Positions 33,000-45,054 of a stretch of 64,000 nucleotides of DNA are shown one piece after another. Each line of letters begins with the position of its first letter. Position 1 is the first letter of the stretch. The notes under the pieces were generated by a model that was given only the letters and a program-made list of their open reading frames with translations, was not told where the DNA came from and made no database searches. Position numbers and translations under genes: made by a program. The DNA comes from Bryoerythrophyllum caledonicum (Eukaryota; Streptophyta; Bryopsida; Pottiales; Pottiaceae): the NCBI GenBank assembly GCA_963971425.1, contig OZ020519.1, forward strand, positions 16,694,028-16,758,027, given 5' to 3'.

Positions 33000-33955
33000 T
33001 GTACAAAGATGCAAGAAGATAAGAGCTGTGTGGGATTATAGAAAAAAAGTTATGCGTTTTTAAAGAAGAATGGTCAAGAGGAGGCACTTCCGACAACTTA
33101 ATATACTTTTGCTATGATCCTTTATTATATGCAATATTTTTAATACAAGTATGTAATATTGTTCTATTTGAGATTGTTTAGAAAAAAATAAAAATTAAAA
33201 CAATCATAGTGTAAGACTTTCACACTAAGACAAGTCAAGGTTTTTTCATCTTTTTCAAACAAGGTGCACAAAACAAAATTTTATTTCCTCATAAAAATCA
33301 GAGGGTCTACATTTTTTCCTCAACTCATTGTTTCAACTTCAAGAAGAACTACGAGCCTTAGTTTTGAACCGTGTGGATTATTGATTTACTCAAAAAGAAT
33401 TTGTAAAAAAATTTAAGAAGTGGATTGTTGATTTATGAACCTTTCTTCAATGCTTCATTTTTTTGATGATGCTTCACTTCTCCAATAGCTATAAAAATTG
33501 GTGTAGAAGGAATCATCATCATGTACATTGTAATGGTATAAAATCTAAAATCCTTGCAATGTAAAACTTTGACTCCAAGTGAAGTCAATGTCTACTAATC
33601 CTTTATCAACCTTTTGAAAATGAGCTAGCTTCGGATGATGTCAAAGATTATGCAAAACATCAAAGCAACAGATACACTTCACTATCCATTGATGGTCGCT
33701 CGTCTTTAAATGATCAAACGCATGTAAGAAAAATTGTTTCCTGCCACTTCAAATGGTATGATGTTTCATTCCGTGTAGTCAAAATTTATAAAAAATTGTG
33801 AGCTTACAATTTCAATCGTACAGATTACGATCTTATAATTGGAGATGAAATAAATGATTTTATTTTAAAAAAATTGTTCTTTACACTAAAATGAGCAATT
33901 TCAAAGTGTTTTTGGGAAGAAATAGTAAAGTCAACCAAATCAGATAATTCAACCA
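33000..33955. other. AT-rich intergenic DNA, no gene seen
   Basis: Only low-complexity A/T runs are visible. A TA dinucleotide tract of about 25 bases follows at 33,957-33,982. Confidence 0.4.
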
Positions 33956-33989
33956 CATATATATATATATATATATATATATCAGGAGA

Positions 33990-34131
33990 GGGAACGATCG
34001 TTCTCAGGGTAGAAGGGAACATCGTTCTCAGGGAGGAGGGAACATCGTTCTCAGGGAGGAGGGAACATCGTTCTCAGGGAGGAGGGGAACATCGTTCTCA
34101 GGGAGGAAGGGAACATCGTTCTCAAGAGAGG
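33990..34131. repeat. Promoter-proximal minisatellite, six units of 22-26 bp
   Basis: The unit GGGAACATCGTTCTCAGGGA recurs starting at 33,990, 34,016, 34,038, 34,061, 34,085 and 34,109. It stops 150 bp before the RPL24 start codon, so it probably overlaps the core promoter or leader. Confidence 0.9.
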
Positions 34132-34145
34132 GGGAAAAGTAGGAA

Positions 34146-34154
34146 TTAGGGTTT
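34146..34154 (-). promoter_or_regulatory. Telo-box (AAACCCTAA) upstream of RPL24
   Basis: TTAGGGTTT on the plus strand is the complement of AAACCCTAA. This motif is common close to the transcription start of plant ribosomal-protein genes. It lies 126 bp before the start codon. Confidence 0.6.
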
Positions 34155-34279
34155 GGAGGGGTTGGGCATGAGACGAGCGAAGGGCTTTCATCGCGTCCTC
34201 TTTGCGGCTGCAACTTTCGCACCGTCTCTTGTCCGCATTCGCCATCGTCTCGTGCTCTCCAGCTAGCTAGCTCGCCGCC

Positions 34280-34768
34280 ATGGTGCTCAAGACGGAGGTG
34301 TGCCGGTTCTCCGGCTCCAAGATTTACCCGGGGCGGGGCATCCGCTTCATCCGCTCGGACTCGCAGGTGTTCCTGTTCCTCAACAGCAAGTGCAAGCGCT
34401 ACTTCCACAACCGGCTGAAGCCCGCGAAGCTGTCCTGGACGGCGCTGTTCCGCAAGCAGCACAAGAAGGACCAGCACGACACCGCCGTGAAGAAGAAGCG
34501 CCGCGCCACCAACAAGCCCTACTCCCGGTCCATCGTGGGCGCCTCTCTGGAGGTCATCCAGAAGAAGCGCACCGAGAAGACCGAGGTGCGGGCCGCGGCG
34601 CGCGAGGCGGCGCTCCGGGAGATCAAGGAGCGCATCAAGAAGACCAAGGATGAGAAGAAGGCCAAGAAGGTGGAGTCCGTGAAGGTGTCGAAGGGGCCCG
34701 GCGGCAAGCAGGCCTCCAGGGCGCCCCAGCCCAAGGCCGCCAAGACCGGCGCCGGCGGCAAGCGTTAA
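34280..34768 (+). CDS. RPL24: 60S ribosomal protein L24 (eL24), 162 residues
   Basis: It is a structural protein of the cytosolic large ribosomal subunit. The L24e domain covers residues 1-65 ([14 protein letters not shown], then [16 protein letters not shown] and [19 protein letters not shown]). A long basic helix follows ([20 protein letters not shown]) and a Lys/Ala-rich tail, all typical of plant eL24. The start has a strong plant context, GCCGCCATGG. The coding sequence is one exon, whereas plant RPL24 genes generally have introns. That could mean lineage-specific intron loss or an expressed retrocopy, although no poly(A) tract or target duplication is visible. The GC-rich codon use matches ATP16. 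Confidence 0.96.
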   Translation: MVLKTEVCRFSGSKIYPGRGIRFIRSDSQVFLFLNSKCKRYFHNRLKPAKLSWTALFRKQHKKDQHDTAVKKKRRATNKPYSRSIVGASLEVIQKKRTEKTEVRAAAREAALREIKERIKKTKDEKKAKKVESVKVSKGPGGKQASRAPQPKAAKTGAGGKR

Positions 34769-34849
34769 GCGTGGTTGCCTCCTCTTTTTATGTTATGATT
34801 CATGTTTTTTTTGGAGACATTGTCAATACACGTACACGGGCTTCTTTTC

Positions 34850-35750
34850 TCTGGAAGTGAAATACATCCCTTGCAATGTTGAGCTGAATGAGTCTGGTGT
34901 GAATTAGGTCATCTTCTGACCTTCGTGAGCTCGTTCGCCTTTGCTTGTGTTTCAGAGGCTGCCGGATTTTTTCTAAATTCAACGGTGTCTTAGCTGTTGT
35001 TTTTAGGTTTTCACCTCTGGATGTGACATGAGTGTTGAGCTGAATGAGTTTGCTGTGAATCAGGTCTTCTTCTCTGCGGATCACCTTCGCTAGGGTTTTA
35101 CAGTCTCCTCTAACTTCTCCTAGCTATTGTTTTTAGGGTTTCACCTCAGGAGGACGTTTCTGGATGTGACATGAGTGTAGGGTTTAGGAAGCGCGTTACC
35201 TCAGCTGGCTTGACGTGGTGTGGAAGAGGTAAGTTCAATGTGCGTCATGGTAGGTTCAATGATATTGGCAGACGTTGCTCCTCTTCTTCCCTACTGCACA
35301 TGATATAGTGCCTTGAGAAGCTCATACAGTGATCAGGTTGAGAGGCTTTCCTCTACCTTTTTCTCTGATCAGGAGTTTTGCGTTAGTGAATTCAGCCTAT
35401 GCTCATATCATGTTTTCAGGACGAGAGGCTATCAGTTCTCTGGAGTTTTGTGCTAGTGAATTCATTCAACGACATGAATGCCCATGTCATGTTTTCAAAT
35501 ATAGCTTTGGTCGTGACATTGATGTTGTTTCTGTCTCCGTTGTGTTCCTTACGAGCAGTGAACATGGTAAGAACCCCTTCATTTGCACTTGATGTAGTAC
35601 CTGCGACAGAGGCCAGGATGAGAGGCTTTCCTCTACATTCTGGAGTTTTGTATTAGTGAAATCATCCTCGGTTGGATTCTCATGTCATGTTTTCAAATAT
35701 AGCTTCAGTTTTGGTTTTGTTAAGTATAGCTTTGGGTTTGATTCCGATGT
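34850..35750. repeat. Degenerate tandem repeats in the 3' flank of RPL24
   Basis: Two diverged units share TGTTGAGCTGAATGAGT (34,878 and 35,033) and TGGATGTGACATGAGTG (about 35,017 and 35,161). A second set of three units shares GAGGCTTTCCTCTAC or CTGGAGTTTTG and CATGTCATGTTTTCAAATAT (about 35,340-35,430, 35,420-35,510, 35,615-35,710). No coding gene is seen. Confidence 0.65.
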
Positions 35751-36467
35751 ACTTTCTGTTTTTATTGTATTCTGAAGGTGGAAGCGTGTGTTCGTTTTAG
35801 TAGTTAACCAGGATTGCTGTCATCTGAGTATTCACATAATTATGTGTGTACAACTTAATCTTGTTTGGTTTTTCAGAAGCTTTTGCAGAACAGATATAGC
35901 TCTCTTGTCTTCTGTTCTTTTTTGACAAATGCTCCACCGACATTTATTCAGGACTGTACCAGCGTCTTATCATCTCATCACCAACTGGGCGAACAAATGC
36001 ATGTGCACTGTAAGTGTGGTCTCCTCAACCATGTTCAGTGAATGGGGCCCTTCATCTTTGATCGAGGGCATGCATGAAGCTTTGTTGAAGGCATGAGATG
36101 TATGCGTGGCTATATTTTAGACCTACTGTTATGCTAGTGTACTTTCATGTGACACCTATCAGTATGTTGCATGGCCATGGAAATATTCTGTTTCATGTTT
36201 GGGGACCACAAGCCATGAAAAATATGTAGCAGTAGTGCAAAAATGAACTCTTCATGTGATTTTTTCGGGGTACCATTGAAAGCTTCTTTTGATGTCAAGA
36301 ATTCATGCTTTTCCCCATTGAGCTTTGGGGTGGTGTTTTTCGTATGACCCAAATTTACATAAAGAAACGTAACTAAATCAAATTTGCATGTGCCAGTGGA
36401 GTGCTTATGAGATTTAGATGTGGCCACTCCAAGTGTTTGTCTAATGAGATGTGTTCCACTTTGGAAC
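35751..36467. other. Intergenic DNA, no gene seen
   Basis: No repeats or open frames with family features were recognised. Confidence 0.4.
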
Positions 36468-36469
36468 TA

Positions 36470-36652
36470 CACTAAATTTTATGCTCAGTGTAGTGGTACT
36501 GTATGATTTGAAAGTGCTATAACTTTGTTACTTTTGATGAGGGGTATACTTGAAGAGGGTGATATGGTTGGTAAAAATATCCATTCGAGGGTAAAAAGGG
36601 TTTATGGTTTATAAATCATGTAATGTGCCTACACTAAACATAAAATTTAGTG
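36470..36652. mobile_element. TA-flanked MITE, 183 bp
   Basis: The ends CACTAAATTTTATGCTCAGT and (inverted) ACATAAAATTTAGTG are flanked by TA at 36,468-36,469 and 36,653-36,654. It shares its ends with the MITE family at 1,073 and 40,310. Confidence 0.8.
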
Positions 36653-36890
36653 TATATGTAGAGAGACACCATCTTCAGTGTATAAAAGCCTAGCATTTAT
36701 TTGTGTGGTGAGCACATTTAAATTGATTGCTATGTGGTGCATCCCATGGGATTGAAGATTTAACAAAATATGTCTATATACCCATATGGTGGTTGATAAT
36801 TAAGATGATATCTGAACAGGGTCTTGTGTTAGGACAAGGTCTCACATCAGGACATGATATTGTATGAGACAATGTTTTGTGCCAAGACAA

Positions 36891-36980
36891 GGTATCATGT
36901 TGGGGCAAGGTATCATGTTGGGGCAAGGTATCATGTTGGGGCAAGGTATCATGTTGGGGCATGGTATCGTGCTAGGATAG
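36891..36980. repeat. 18-bp minisatellite, about five units
   Basis: The unit GGTATCATGTTGGGGCAA repeats four times exactly and once imperfectly, with degenerate units to the left from about 36,815. It spells a PQHDTL hexapeptide repeat on the minus strand, which I take to be incidental. Confidence 0.9.
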
Positions 36981-38088
36981 GTCTGTAGAGATTACCCTTG
37001 CCTTGTTAGAAACAACACAGATTTATACTTGTATTGTAAGGGGAAAAAAGGTATGAAATTAGGAGTAAAAATGGAGATTAGAGTCGAGAGTTATTTGTCT
37101 GCTACTTGTGTCTCTTAGTACCACCCTCATTTGAATAATAAATTGCAACATTATGTAGCTACATGAACCTTCTTCATTCTTATGATTTCAAAGAGATCCC
37201 TTTCTCCAACAAATATACTTTCCAATTAATAGCAATTAGCAATTTCTTTAGCAAAATAGTATTTGCACCAAAAGTAGTGTCCTAATCAGGAATTTGGTAC
37301 AATATTTGCGATTTTTTTCTTGGAAGTAACGCCAACAATAAGAAGAGCATGATGAAGCTTTGAAGCCCTGCTGTTAGAAGAGTGATGAAGGTGTGGTGTT
37401 GATTTTTCGAGTCCACGTGAATATAATGGTTCCATCCTTGGACCACTCACGATGGGCTTCTTCACCACATTCCTGGAGGAAAAGTTGCCGTCATCCACAG
37501 AAAAGCCCGCTCACTCCGCTTGCATGACTTGTAGTCAAGGCCCATGGTGCTTGCCAACAACAAATGTCACCTTCTCAAGGTTGCGATGGGGTGTGGGTTT
37601 CGAGAACCTTATTTTAGTCTCAAGCACTCTAAATTGTATTACAATGAAATGTCCTAAAGTAATGTCATGTAGAGTTTTTTTTTTTTGCAAATATCCATGT
37701 CAATGTCAAAGGAGTTTTTGGATTGCGTGGTTGTAGTCTTTTGAAGCACCAATTCATGACTTGGGGAAATGGACATGTCTCCCGCCATCATTCATGAAAT
37801 AGAGATGCAAGGCCGACTTTGAAGCCTATTGATCACATGATGATACTGGTCACATCTGTTGGTGGGGAAATGTACACGTGTCGCTAAATGAACTCCTCTT
37901 GGTGTCGTGGTGTTTCTTTGGTGGCAAACCTCTTTGTTGGAGATTGGTGGGTGAAGAAAGCTCGGCGAATATGGGTTGGAATGATGTAAGCAATTTCATG
38001 TCAATTCTTTGCCTTGAAAAGCAACTTTCAAGTACAAGTGGCACTAAATTGAAATCCAATTGTTTATCCAATAAAGGATCAAGGCATT
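36981..38088. other. Intergenic DNA, no gene seen
   Basis: Short open frames on both strands have no recognisable domains. No repeat structure was noticed. Confidence 0.4.
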
Positions 38089-38091
38089 TTA

Positions 38092-38773
38092 GGGGTGGTT
38101 TGCACTACACACCAAGGGCCATGACCAAGGAAAATGGATTAATTCCATGGTCACACTTCATAAAAATGTAATTTTTAAAGCCCTTGGGCCTCTTGCTAAG
38201 TGTATACCGAACTTGGACCGGGAGGAATGACCATGTACTAAAAAGTGGGTGTGCTAATTTTTTTAATGAATGCCTAAAAAGGATAGTTTTTCCTAAAAAA
38301 GGCAATTTTTCCTAAAAAGAAACGAAGAAGAAAAAAACAAGCCAAACCAACAAAATACACCAAGAATCAAGGCACACAAGACAAATGAGGGAATGATACA
38401 AGGAAAGAGATGACCTTTTATACTTTGAGTTCAAAGTGTAATAGTATGAGGTAATAAAGGGTGGCCGCCATTGTATTTGCAGTAACGTTGGGCCTCCTCA
38501 AAAGATTAAAAAAATAAAACGGCATTTCATGCGCATGGTCTCGTTCAGCAATGAGAGAACCCTCTTTGCCTCTCTCGCCGCAAAATCGGAGGGACCCTTC
38601 AACATTATCTACTAGGCCTATTTCTAGGCCTTTTCAGGACTTCAAATCCTTTGGTCACTTTTCTTTTTTCCTCGTAGTGTAAACCCAAGTCATCCCGGGA
38701 TGAGTTGATGGAACCAATCACAGATTTTAGAGGTGCATGGGACGAGTTCTTGGTCCGTAGTGTAAACCGCCCC
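38092..38773. mobile_element. PIF/Harbinger-like MITE, family GGGGCGGTTTACACTA (682 bp)
   Basis: The left end GGGGTGGTTTGCACTA and right end TAGTGTAAACCGCCCC are inverted, with a TTA duplication on both sides (38,089-38,091; 38,774-38,776). It shares much of its interior with 51,819-52,419. It has no transposase. The 3-bp T-A type duplication fits PIF/Harbinger. Confidence 0.85.
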
Positions 38774-38776
38774 TTA

Positions 38777-40193
38777 GAGGGGTCTCTACTCCATTGTTTA
38801 AAAACTGCCACAATGAACTTCTTGAGAATACAACTGTAGGATCTTCTTCTAAACTTAAAGCATCTCCACGGTGAGACAAAGAACCGGAAGAATTGCCCAA
38901 TTTGGGGTTTTCCAGGGATACAAAGTGGCACCGGAGACCTGAAAACGGGGAACCATTTACGGGTTTTGGACCACTTGGTGTAGCTCACAAAGAAATCTCG
39001 TAGAATGGGCGAGTGCAGCAATTTTTGTTGTTGGCAATACACCGGTTATGTCACGACACGTGACGTCATATCATTGGTGGCGACTACGTGAGGTTATTCC
39101 AACGGTTGCGTTGAACTAGAGTTTACTGCAAGTCTAGAACTTTACTGCATAAACTGTACTAAATTCATTAAAAGTCATAATATGTCCTTGTTTTCAAACA
39201 ACAATTGGATTTGCGCTTATCACTCAAAGTTCAAAGTGTGGATATTTTTCCTTGGTGAACTTCATTACTACAAGTAAGTTGCATGGATTGAACTGATGGA
39301 AATAGTAGAGTTTTCCTGAAAATGAACGGGGTGACCCTGCATGTCACCCCTTACTTTATGGTCTTATGTTAGTAACTAGGACCACATGGACAAGATGACT
39401 TGGATTGGGAAAGTTGTGAGGGAACTATTGGTCAACTCTTGGACAACTCCTAGTACCATGGGGGAACTTTAGCTTGCATTAGGTAGGACCCAAGAGCATT
39501 GATTGCCACGCAATTCATTGGTGCAGAGAAAAGGAGCATGGAATTTCTTCATGGTCTCTTTCTTTCCATATGTAAATCTCACCGTGCCTTTTTCATTTCT
39601 TCCATCATAATGAAGGACTTTCACGAAATCTCAAATGTCCTCTACTTTTTATCTCAACACATTAAAAAGAGGTACAAAGGTGCAGAACTTGCAGTCCTCG
39701 TCATGAAACCAAACTCGAAAGGCTTGTGCATGGAAACCAAAGGGTGTGTTTGCATATTGAGGGACCACTACATTCTCATGCCAAAAATTGTCTTCTTGTT
39801 TTTACGTTTACGGGGAGCACGATCCCCCGTAACTTCGCTTGTCCACCAACCAGTAGACTTTCTTTTCCCACAAAATTGCTTGGAGCTTTGCATGCACATA
39901 ACTGGCATCTAGAGGTTACTTTTCCCGTAGCAGGCCCAATGGAAAAAGTTCCATGCCGTCCAATGGGAGATGCAGATTCATGGGAATGTTCATGTTGGGA
40001 GTCATGGTGAAAGGTTTATTGACCATTTCTGGTTTTAAAAAAAAATTAAAAAATCAACTTTGAGGAAGCGGAAGAATCTTGTACAAATATCATTTTAAAT
40101 TGATGGAATTTTGAAAAATATCATACGGATTCTGTTGTTTGATGTGATTTTGGGCCATAACCACCAAATGAAGGAATAGCATGGAATGTACAC
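38777..40193. other. Intergenic DNA, no gene seen
   Basis: An isolated AAAGCATCTCCACGG at about 38,866 resembles one end of the GAGCATCTCCAC MITE family, but no partner was found. An open frame at 39,499-39,912 carries no known domain. Confidence 0.4.
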
Positions 40194-40195
40194 TA

Positions 40196-40629
40196 CACTA
40201 AAAATCTCATTTAATGTATACACACTAATTGGTTTATAAATGCTATCAGTTTTTACTCTTGACAAATATCCTTACCAACTATGTCTACAATGATCTTCCT
40301 CTTTGAGTACACTAAAGATCACATTTAGTGTAATGCTTAGTAAATGACTTGTAAATGCAATAAGTTTTTACTTCAAGTGAATATTTTTACCAACTATGTT
40401 TATAATGATCCTCTTTTTTGAATACTATAGAGAGTTGTGCTCTTGGTAAAAATTGGCATCAAGAATAAAAACTTATCGCATTTACAAGTCATTAACTGAG
40501 CATTACAGTAAATGTGATCTTTAGTGTAGTATGGATAGTTGTGCTCTTGGTAAAAATCTCCATCAAAAGTAAAAAACTATAACTCTTCCAAATCATATAG
40601 TGTGGATACATTAAATGAGATTTCTAGTG
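40196..40629. mobile_element. Outer TA-flanked MITE containing a second MITE
   Basis: The ends CACTAAAAATCTCATTTAAT and (inverted) ATTAAATGAGATTTCTAGTG are flanked by TA at 40,194-40,195 and 40,630-40,631. The element is split by the MITE at 40,310-40,526 and is about 215 bp without it. Confidence 0.85.
40310..40526. mobile_element. Inner TA-flanked MITE, 217 bp, nested
   Basis: The ends CACTAAAGATCACATTTAG and (inverted) AAATGTGATCTTTAGTG are flanked by TA at 40,308-40,309 and 40,527-40,528. The interior closely matches the MITE at 1,073-1,289. It inserted after the outer element, so it is younger. Confidence 0.88.
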
Positions 40630-40631
40630 TA

Positions 40632-41431
40632 GTTATATATGGAATATGATTACATTTTTTGTAAGGAAATATGGTTCCAAAATTATTATGAATATTTGAG
40701 AATTTTGTCCTTAATTGAATGGAATTTATAAACATTAAAGAAACCTCTATTCTACTCTAAACCTTGAAACCAATCAATAGGCTCTCTAAACAACCATTTA
40801 AGGTGGTGTTGATATCGCAGAACACACTTCCTTGAAAATTGAGGACTAGTTTACAAATTCAATGGTCTCAAATCAATCCTTATATCATGGGCTTGGGAAT
40901 TTCAAGCCTTTGAAATTAGTGATTTTTTGGACATTATTTCTCTCCTTTATTGTGTTGGACTAATTTTCTATTAGTTATTTATTTTGAGTGTGTCTAAATT
41001 TCATATAAAATCATGAAAATTCTTTGATTTGGAACATTTTCAAAAAATTCTATTGGTCACAATAACTCTATTGAAATGCATGCACACAATGAGTTCTTAA
41101 AAAAATCCCAAAGGTTATCTATATATTGGAGCTCTTTCAACGGACTCTATACCAAGTAAGCATAGCATATTAGAAAAATACTAAACAATTTTCACATTCA
41201 CTTGCAAATTATTTATAAATATAAGCTAACAACTCAATTGATAAAATTAAATCTATCAACTATAATTGAGTGTGTGGAAACATTTCAACATCTATAAAAT
41301 CCCTCGTGGCTTTTGAATACAAATGTTCAAATGAAGATGCACTAGAACCGATAACTAAAAGAAATGTGAAAATAATTCCATCCTCACAGCTAAAACTAAC
41401 TTTATATCTTATTATAATGATTTTTAAAATA
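40632..41431. other. AT-rich intergenic DNA, no gene seen
   Basis: No repeats or genes were recognised. Confidence 0.4.
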
Positions 41432-42113
41432 CTAACCCTTGTATTTCCTTGACATTTCACAACAAAAACACCTCAAAACTGTTAATTCTAGTGCAATGAG
41501 TAAGGAAGGAAACCAAAAATTGTATTTCTAGTTTTAATCAAAGGATTGCAATTAACACTTAATAAGTAACATATTCAAAAAAAAATCACCAACTTTGACC
41601 ACACAGATTGAAAGATTGTAGTGTTTGCAGTGATTGTAGTGTTCGCACCACGTTTTGTAATAGAAGAAACAATAAGTGAAAAATATGAAGATCTCAAAGT
41701 TGTATGTGGAAAAGAAGAAGTTTTTTGGTTCCTTGCCCGACAATGTGTTGCAATGTGAGAGAATCTTTGACTTGGGATAACATTCATTTTTTCAATAAAT
41801 GTTTTTTGTCAATATGAAAGGAAATAGTATTTTTTGCTTGTACTAAAAATATCAAATTTACTAGAGTGTTCTAACAAAAGTTTTTGGAATTGCCCAACGT
41901 GTCCACACTAGACAATTTTTTTTCTAAAATGGCATAACTTTTAAAAAATAAGTCTGATTAGAATAAAAATTATATTCCAGCATACCTCTTGTCTTCTTGC
42001 ATCTTTGTACAAAATTTCAATAATTACAAATGTAAATTGCAACCATAAGAACGTGCTCAAGATTTACAAAAGCCCACCTCCGGACTTTTTCCAATTAAGG
42101 GTTAATTTGCAAG
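41432..42113. mobile_element. TTAA-type element (piggyBac-like family 1), degraded
   Basis: It starts CTAACCC (one change from TTAACCC) and ends AAGGGTTAA. The interior contains the family landmark TTCTAGTGCAATGAGTAAGG. It is shorter than the 0.9-1 kb members. Confidence 0.5.
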
Positions 42114-43846
42114 TCGCATAATTCAAGGTTAAGAGGAATCTAAAAACTTGAATATTCTTCCTAGTTTCAACTATAGGTTTGCCGTCATGTTTCAAGAGAC
42201 AAAATCTTACAAAATATTTCACAACAAGGGGCCTGTGACATCTTGACTTTCTCCGGACAAGGTAATTTACGGAGATCTGGTCGACTTGAACATATGCCGC
42301 AACTTACTCCAATTCTCTGATACGTAAATTACAGTCCAATCTTAGGTTGTCACTTTGATGTTGGCCTTCAAGATTTGAATGCCTCCTGAAAAAATGCACA
42401 AATTCAGTTTTTTTGCAATAGTGGTGTTCAATGCCAATTTTTGAATTAACGCAAACCCCTCCATAACCGACAAGTTAAGCAATGTGCATATATGGAGAGA
42501 GCAAAATTATAAGAAAATAAATCTATTTTTCCGGGATAGCCAATAGAATTACAATTCCAACTCAAGTGGTGTCATATTTTTCCATTGAATATTGAATTAG
42601 TTATGAATTTTCAAAGTGTGCTGCCATGTTTAGTCGCCGGCCATCAATAGGCACTGCCCACAAGCAACGACTGAAAGCAGACTAATAGCAAACCTCCATT
42701 TGGACCTCAAAGGGAGGTAATGGGATGGAAGTGGGTTGGATATATCCCAATTTTATAAGTGGTGGTTATGGGATTTGGTTGGTTGTAGAGGGCCTTACAT
42801 GAGGTCTTGATTTTCATTGAAGAGCCCCTCACTCATCGTAATGGCATCCAACAACTTACCCACCAATCAAAATTGATATAGTGATTATACGATGACTTGA
42901 TCTTCTTGACTACTATTACAATCCATAAGGTGAAGAAAAATAAATTCCTAGGATTTTACAAAAAAAAATTACAATTTCTCGTGATCTCTTTTACCACTTG
43001 CACTAAGATCAGAAACGGATTTTGAGGAGGCCAAGTCCACACTCAATCTCATACTAAATCTGTATTTGCTGTACTTTGGTATATTCATCTCCACACAACC
43101 ATTCCTCGTGTTTTTGCTACCTCATGTTTTTCGCTACCTTTGCTCATCCATCTTTCTGTCTCAAGGGAGCATGAGGAGCGGGACCATGACATGAAATATT
43201 CTCCCAAATTCGCTCAATTCTTCAACAACATCACCATAAAGTTTGTGACAGTGGGAAAAAGGGGGCATAATTAAGAGATTCTGAAGTTGGTATTATTTTA
43301 CAGTAATTTATCTTTAACTAAACCTGACCACAAGGAAAAAGGGGTGATTTGATGGTTTCCACAGTTTATTAAGGGTATTCATGAACATTAGGCCCATAAC
43401 ATGTAGTAGTTACATAACCCTTCTTATTTGTGATGGTGACAAATATGGGGCATAGTTGAGTTGTTCCCGAAAGGCTATCTTCTCTAGTGGAATACAAGAA
43501 AAAGGGGTGATTTGACGGAGTCCACTATTTTTTAATTTTCTTTTGTGGCCCTTCTCTTTCTTCTTTATTTTATGATTTGCTTCTCCAGTATTGAAATTTG
43601 GATCTAGGTACAGCTGGTAATTAACCCCAGAAGGATTATGGCATTTTAGAGGAATTTCTACTTCATTGATTTAAGCTTGCCAAGATGAACTTTTTGAGAA
43701 TGTAACCATAGGATCTACTTCTAACTTACACAAGATGATGTGGCTCATTTTTTGGGTGAATTTTGACCTTATAGATTGAAAGATAATTACAAGTTTGAAA
43801 AAAATTGTCCCCAAAAAATCCACTTGATTGTATATGGATATTATGT
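42114..43846. other. Intergenic DNA, no gene seen
   Basis: A short duplication of AAAAAGGGGTGATTTGA occurs near 43,337 and 43,499. Nothing else was recognised. Confidence 0.4.
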
Positions 43847-43966
43847 GATGACCTCATAGGGATATAATGTGATGACCTCATAGGGATATAATGTGATGAC
43901 CTCATAGGGATATAATGTGATGACCTCATAGGGATATATTGTGATGACCTCATTGGATTGGCACAT
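43847..43966. repeat. 24-bp minisatellite, five units
   Basis: The unit GATGACCTCATAGGGATATA plus ATGT starts at 43,847, 43,871, 43,895, 43,919 and 43,943. It lies inside a short minus-strand open frame as an eight-residue repeat, probably by chance since 24 is a multiple of 3. Confidence 0.92.
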
Positions 43967-44369
43967 GACTTGGACTCACCCACCCTTATGCATTTGGGTG
44001 CCGTCCTTAATTCTAACACATCACAGATGCGCAAATCTGGGCTCCAGAAAATGGTTGACTATTCTAACCTTGTCACTGCAGTAACAAAATTAATCTAGAT
44101 ATTGCATGACATAAAAAATAAATTCAAATGGGTGTATATAAAAACAAAAGACTGCTAATGATAATCCCTACCTAAAATATTTGTGGCATTGGAGTTGTTT
44201 GTGAATTCACTCAAAGTTTCAATAAGATACACCTTCTTTTTAATACCATTATTTGTGCACTGTTAATATCTATGAAATTAATGGAAGAGCTTGGTAATCT
44301 CTAAACTCAAATTTAAAGTAGTTTTAGCCACCTTTGAGAAACAAGAAGGAGAGGTCATATTGTGTGCCA
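43967..44369. other. Intergenic DNA, no gene seen
   Basis: Nothing was recognised. Confidence 0.4.
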
Positions 44370-44372
44370 TAA

Positions 44373-44683
44373 GAGCATCTCCACCGGGGTACGGGGCCTT
44401 GACAAAAATGCCCGGGGTGGCATGCCGATGGCACAAAGCCACCCCAACACGCCAACCCGCTTGATGCCCTGGTCCGGCGGGATGGTGGAGAGTTGTCTCC
44501 GAAACGCCATTTCAAGGAGATTTGCCATCACTGTAGCATAATTTGGTGAGTGGTGAATGCAAATTGGAGCCATGCACGGGATCGGAGAGCTAGCTTCAAC
44601 ATGAATTGCAGTCGACATAAACTTTTGTAGCTAGAGATTGCACACAATCACGAGTGGGCTAGTGTCTAGTAGTGGAGATACTC
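44373..44683. mobile_element. PIF/Harbinger-like MITE, family GAGCATCTCCAC (311 bp)
   Basis: The left end GAGCATCTCCACCGGGG and right end GTGGAGATACTC are inverted, with TAA duplicated at 44,370-44,372 and 44,684-44,686. It is GC-rich compared with its surroundings. The terminus is of the type widespread in plant genomes. Confidence 0.85.
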
Positions 44684-44831
44684 TAAACCTTACCCATCTT
44701 TTCACTCTTTGAAGTGATTACAGTTATTTAGAGCTATTTAGGGCTGATTGTAATAACTAACCCCTAAAGGCCCAAGAGCCTCCTCCGGAGACTGTAACAG
44801 TCCCCTCGGGGAACTGTTGAGCCTTCAGAGG

Positions 44832-45054
44832 TTAACCCCTAAAGTTCCTTGACAATTTCCCTCAAAAACTATAAGTGGTACTAACTTTCAAATCACAAAT
44901 CCAACAAATAAAATAAAAATTTGTCCACAAAGCTCTTATCAAAGGCAATCTAGAATAAAAATTTCAGAGAAAATTGAATTTTTTTCGAATTTTAGGAACC
45001 TGCCCAAAAATCAAGGAATCCCCCCGAAGGAGACTCTGGTCCTTTACGGGTTAA
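44832..45054. mobile_element. Short TTAA-bounded MITE (piggyBac-like), 223 bp
   Basis: It runs from TTAACCCCTAAAGTTCC to TTTACGGGTTAA. The interior shares GTGGTACTAACTTTCAAA and TTTTAGGAACCTGCCCA with the right parts of the larger family members at 14,018 and 60,673. It therefore looks like an internally deleted relative. Confidence 0.7.

Noticed and set aside
36774-36962. Hexapeptide-repeat protein (PQHDTL)n
   Set aside because: It is only the translation of an 18-bp minisatellite. No start context or flanking coding sequence is seen.
38866-39120. GAGCATCTCCAC-type MITE starting at AAAGCATCTCCACGG
   Set aside because: Only one end was found and no inverted partner or target duplication.
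43726-44034. Octapeptide-repeat protein (MRSSHYIP)n
   Set aside because: It is the translation of a 24-bp minisatellite in AT-rich DNA.
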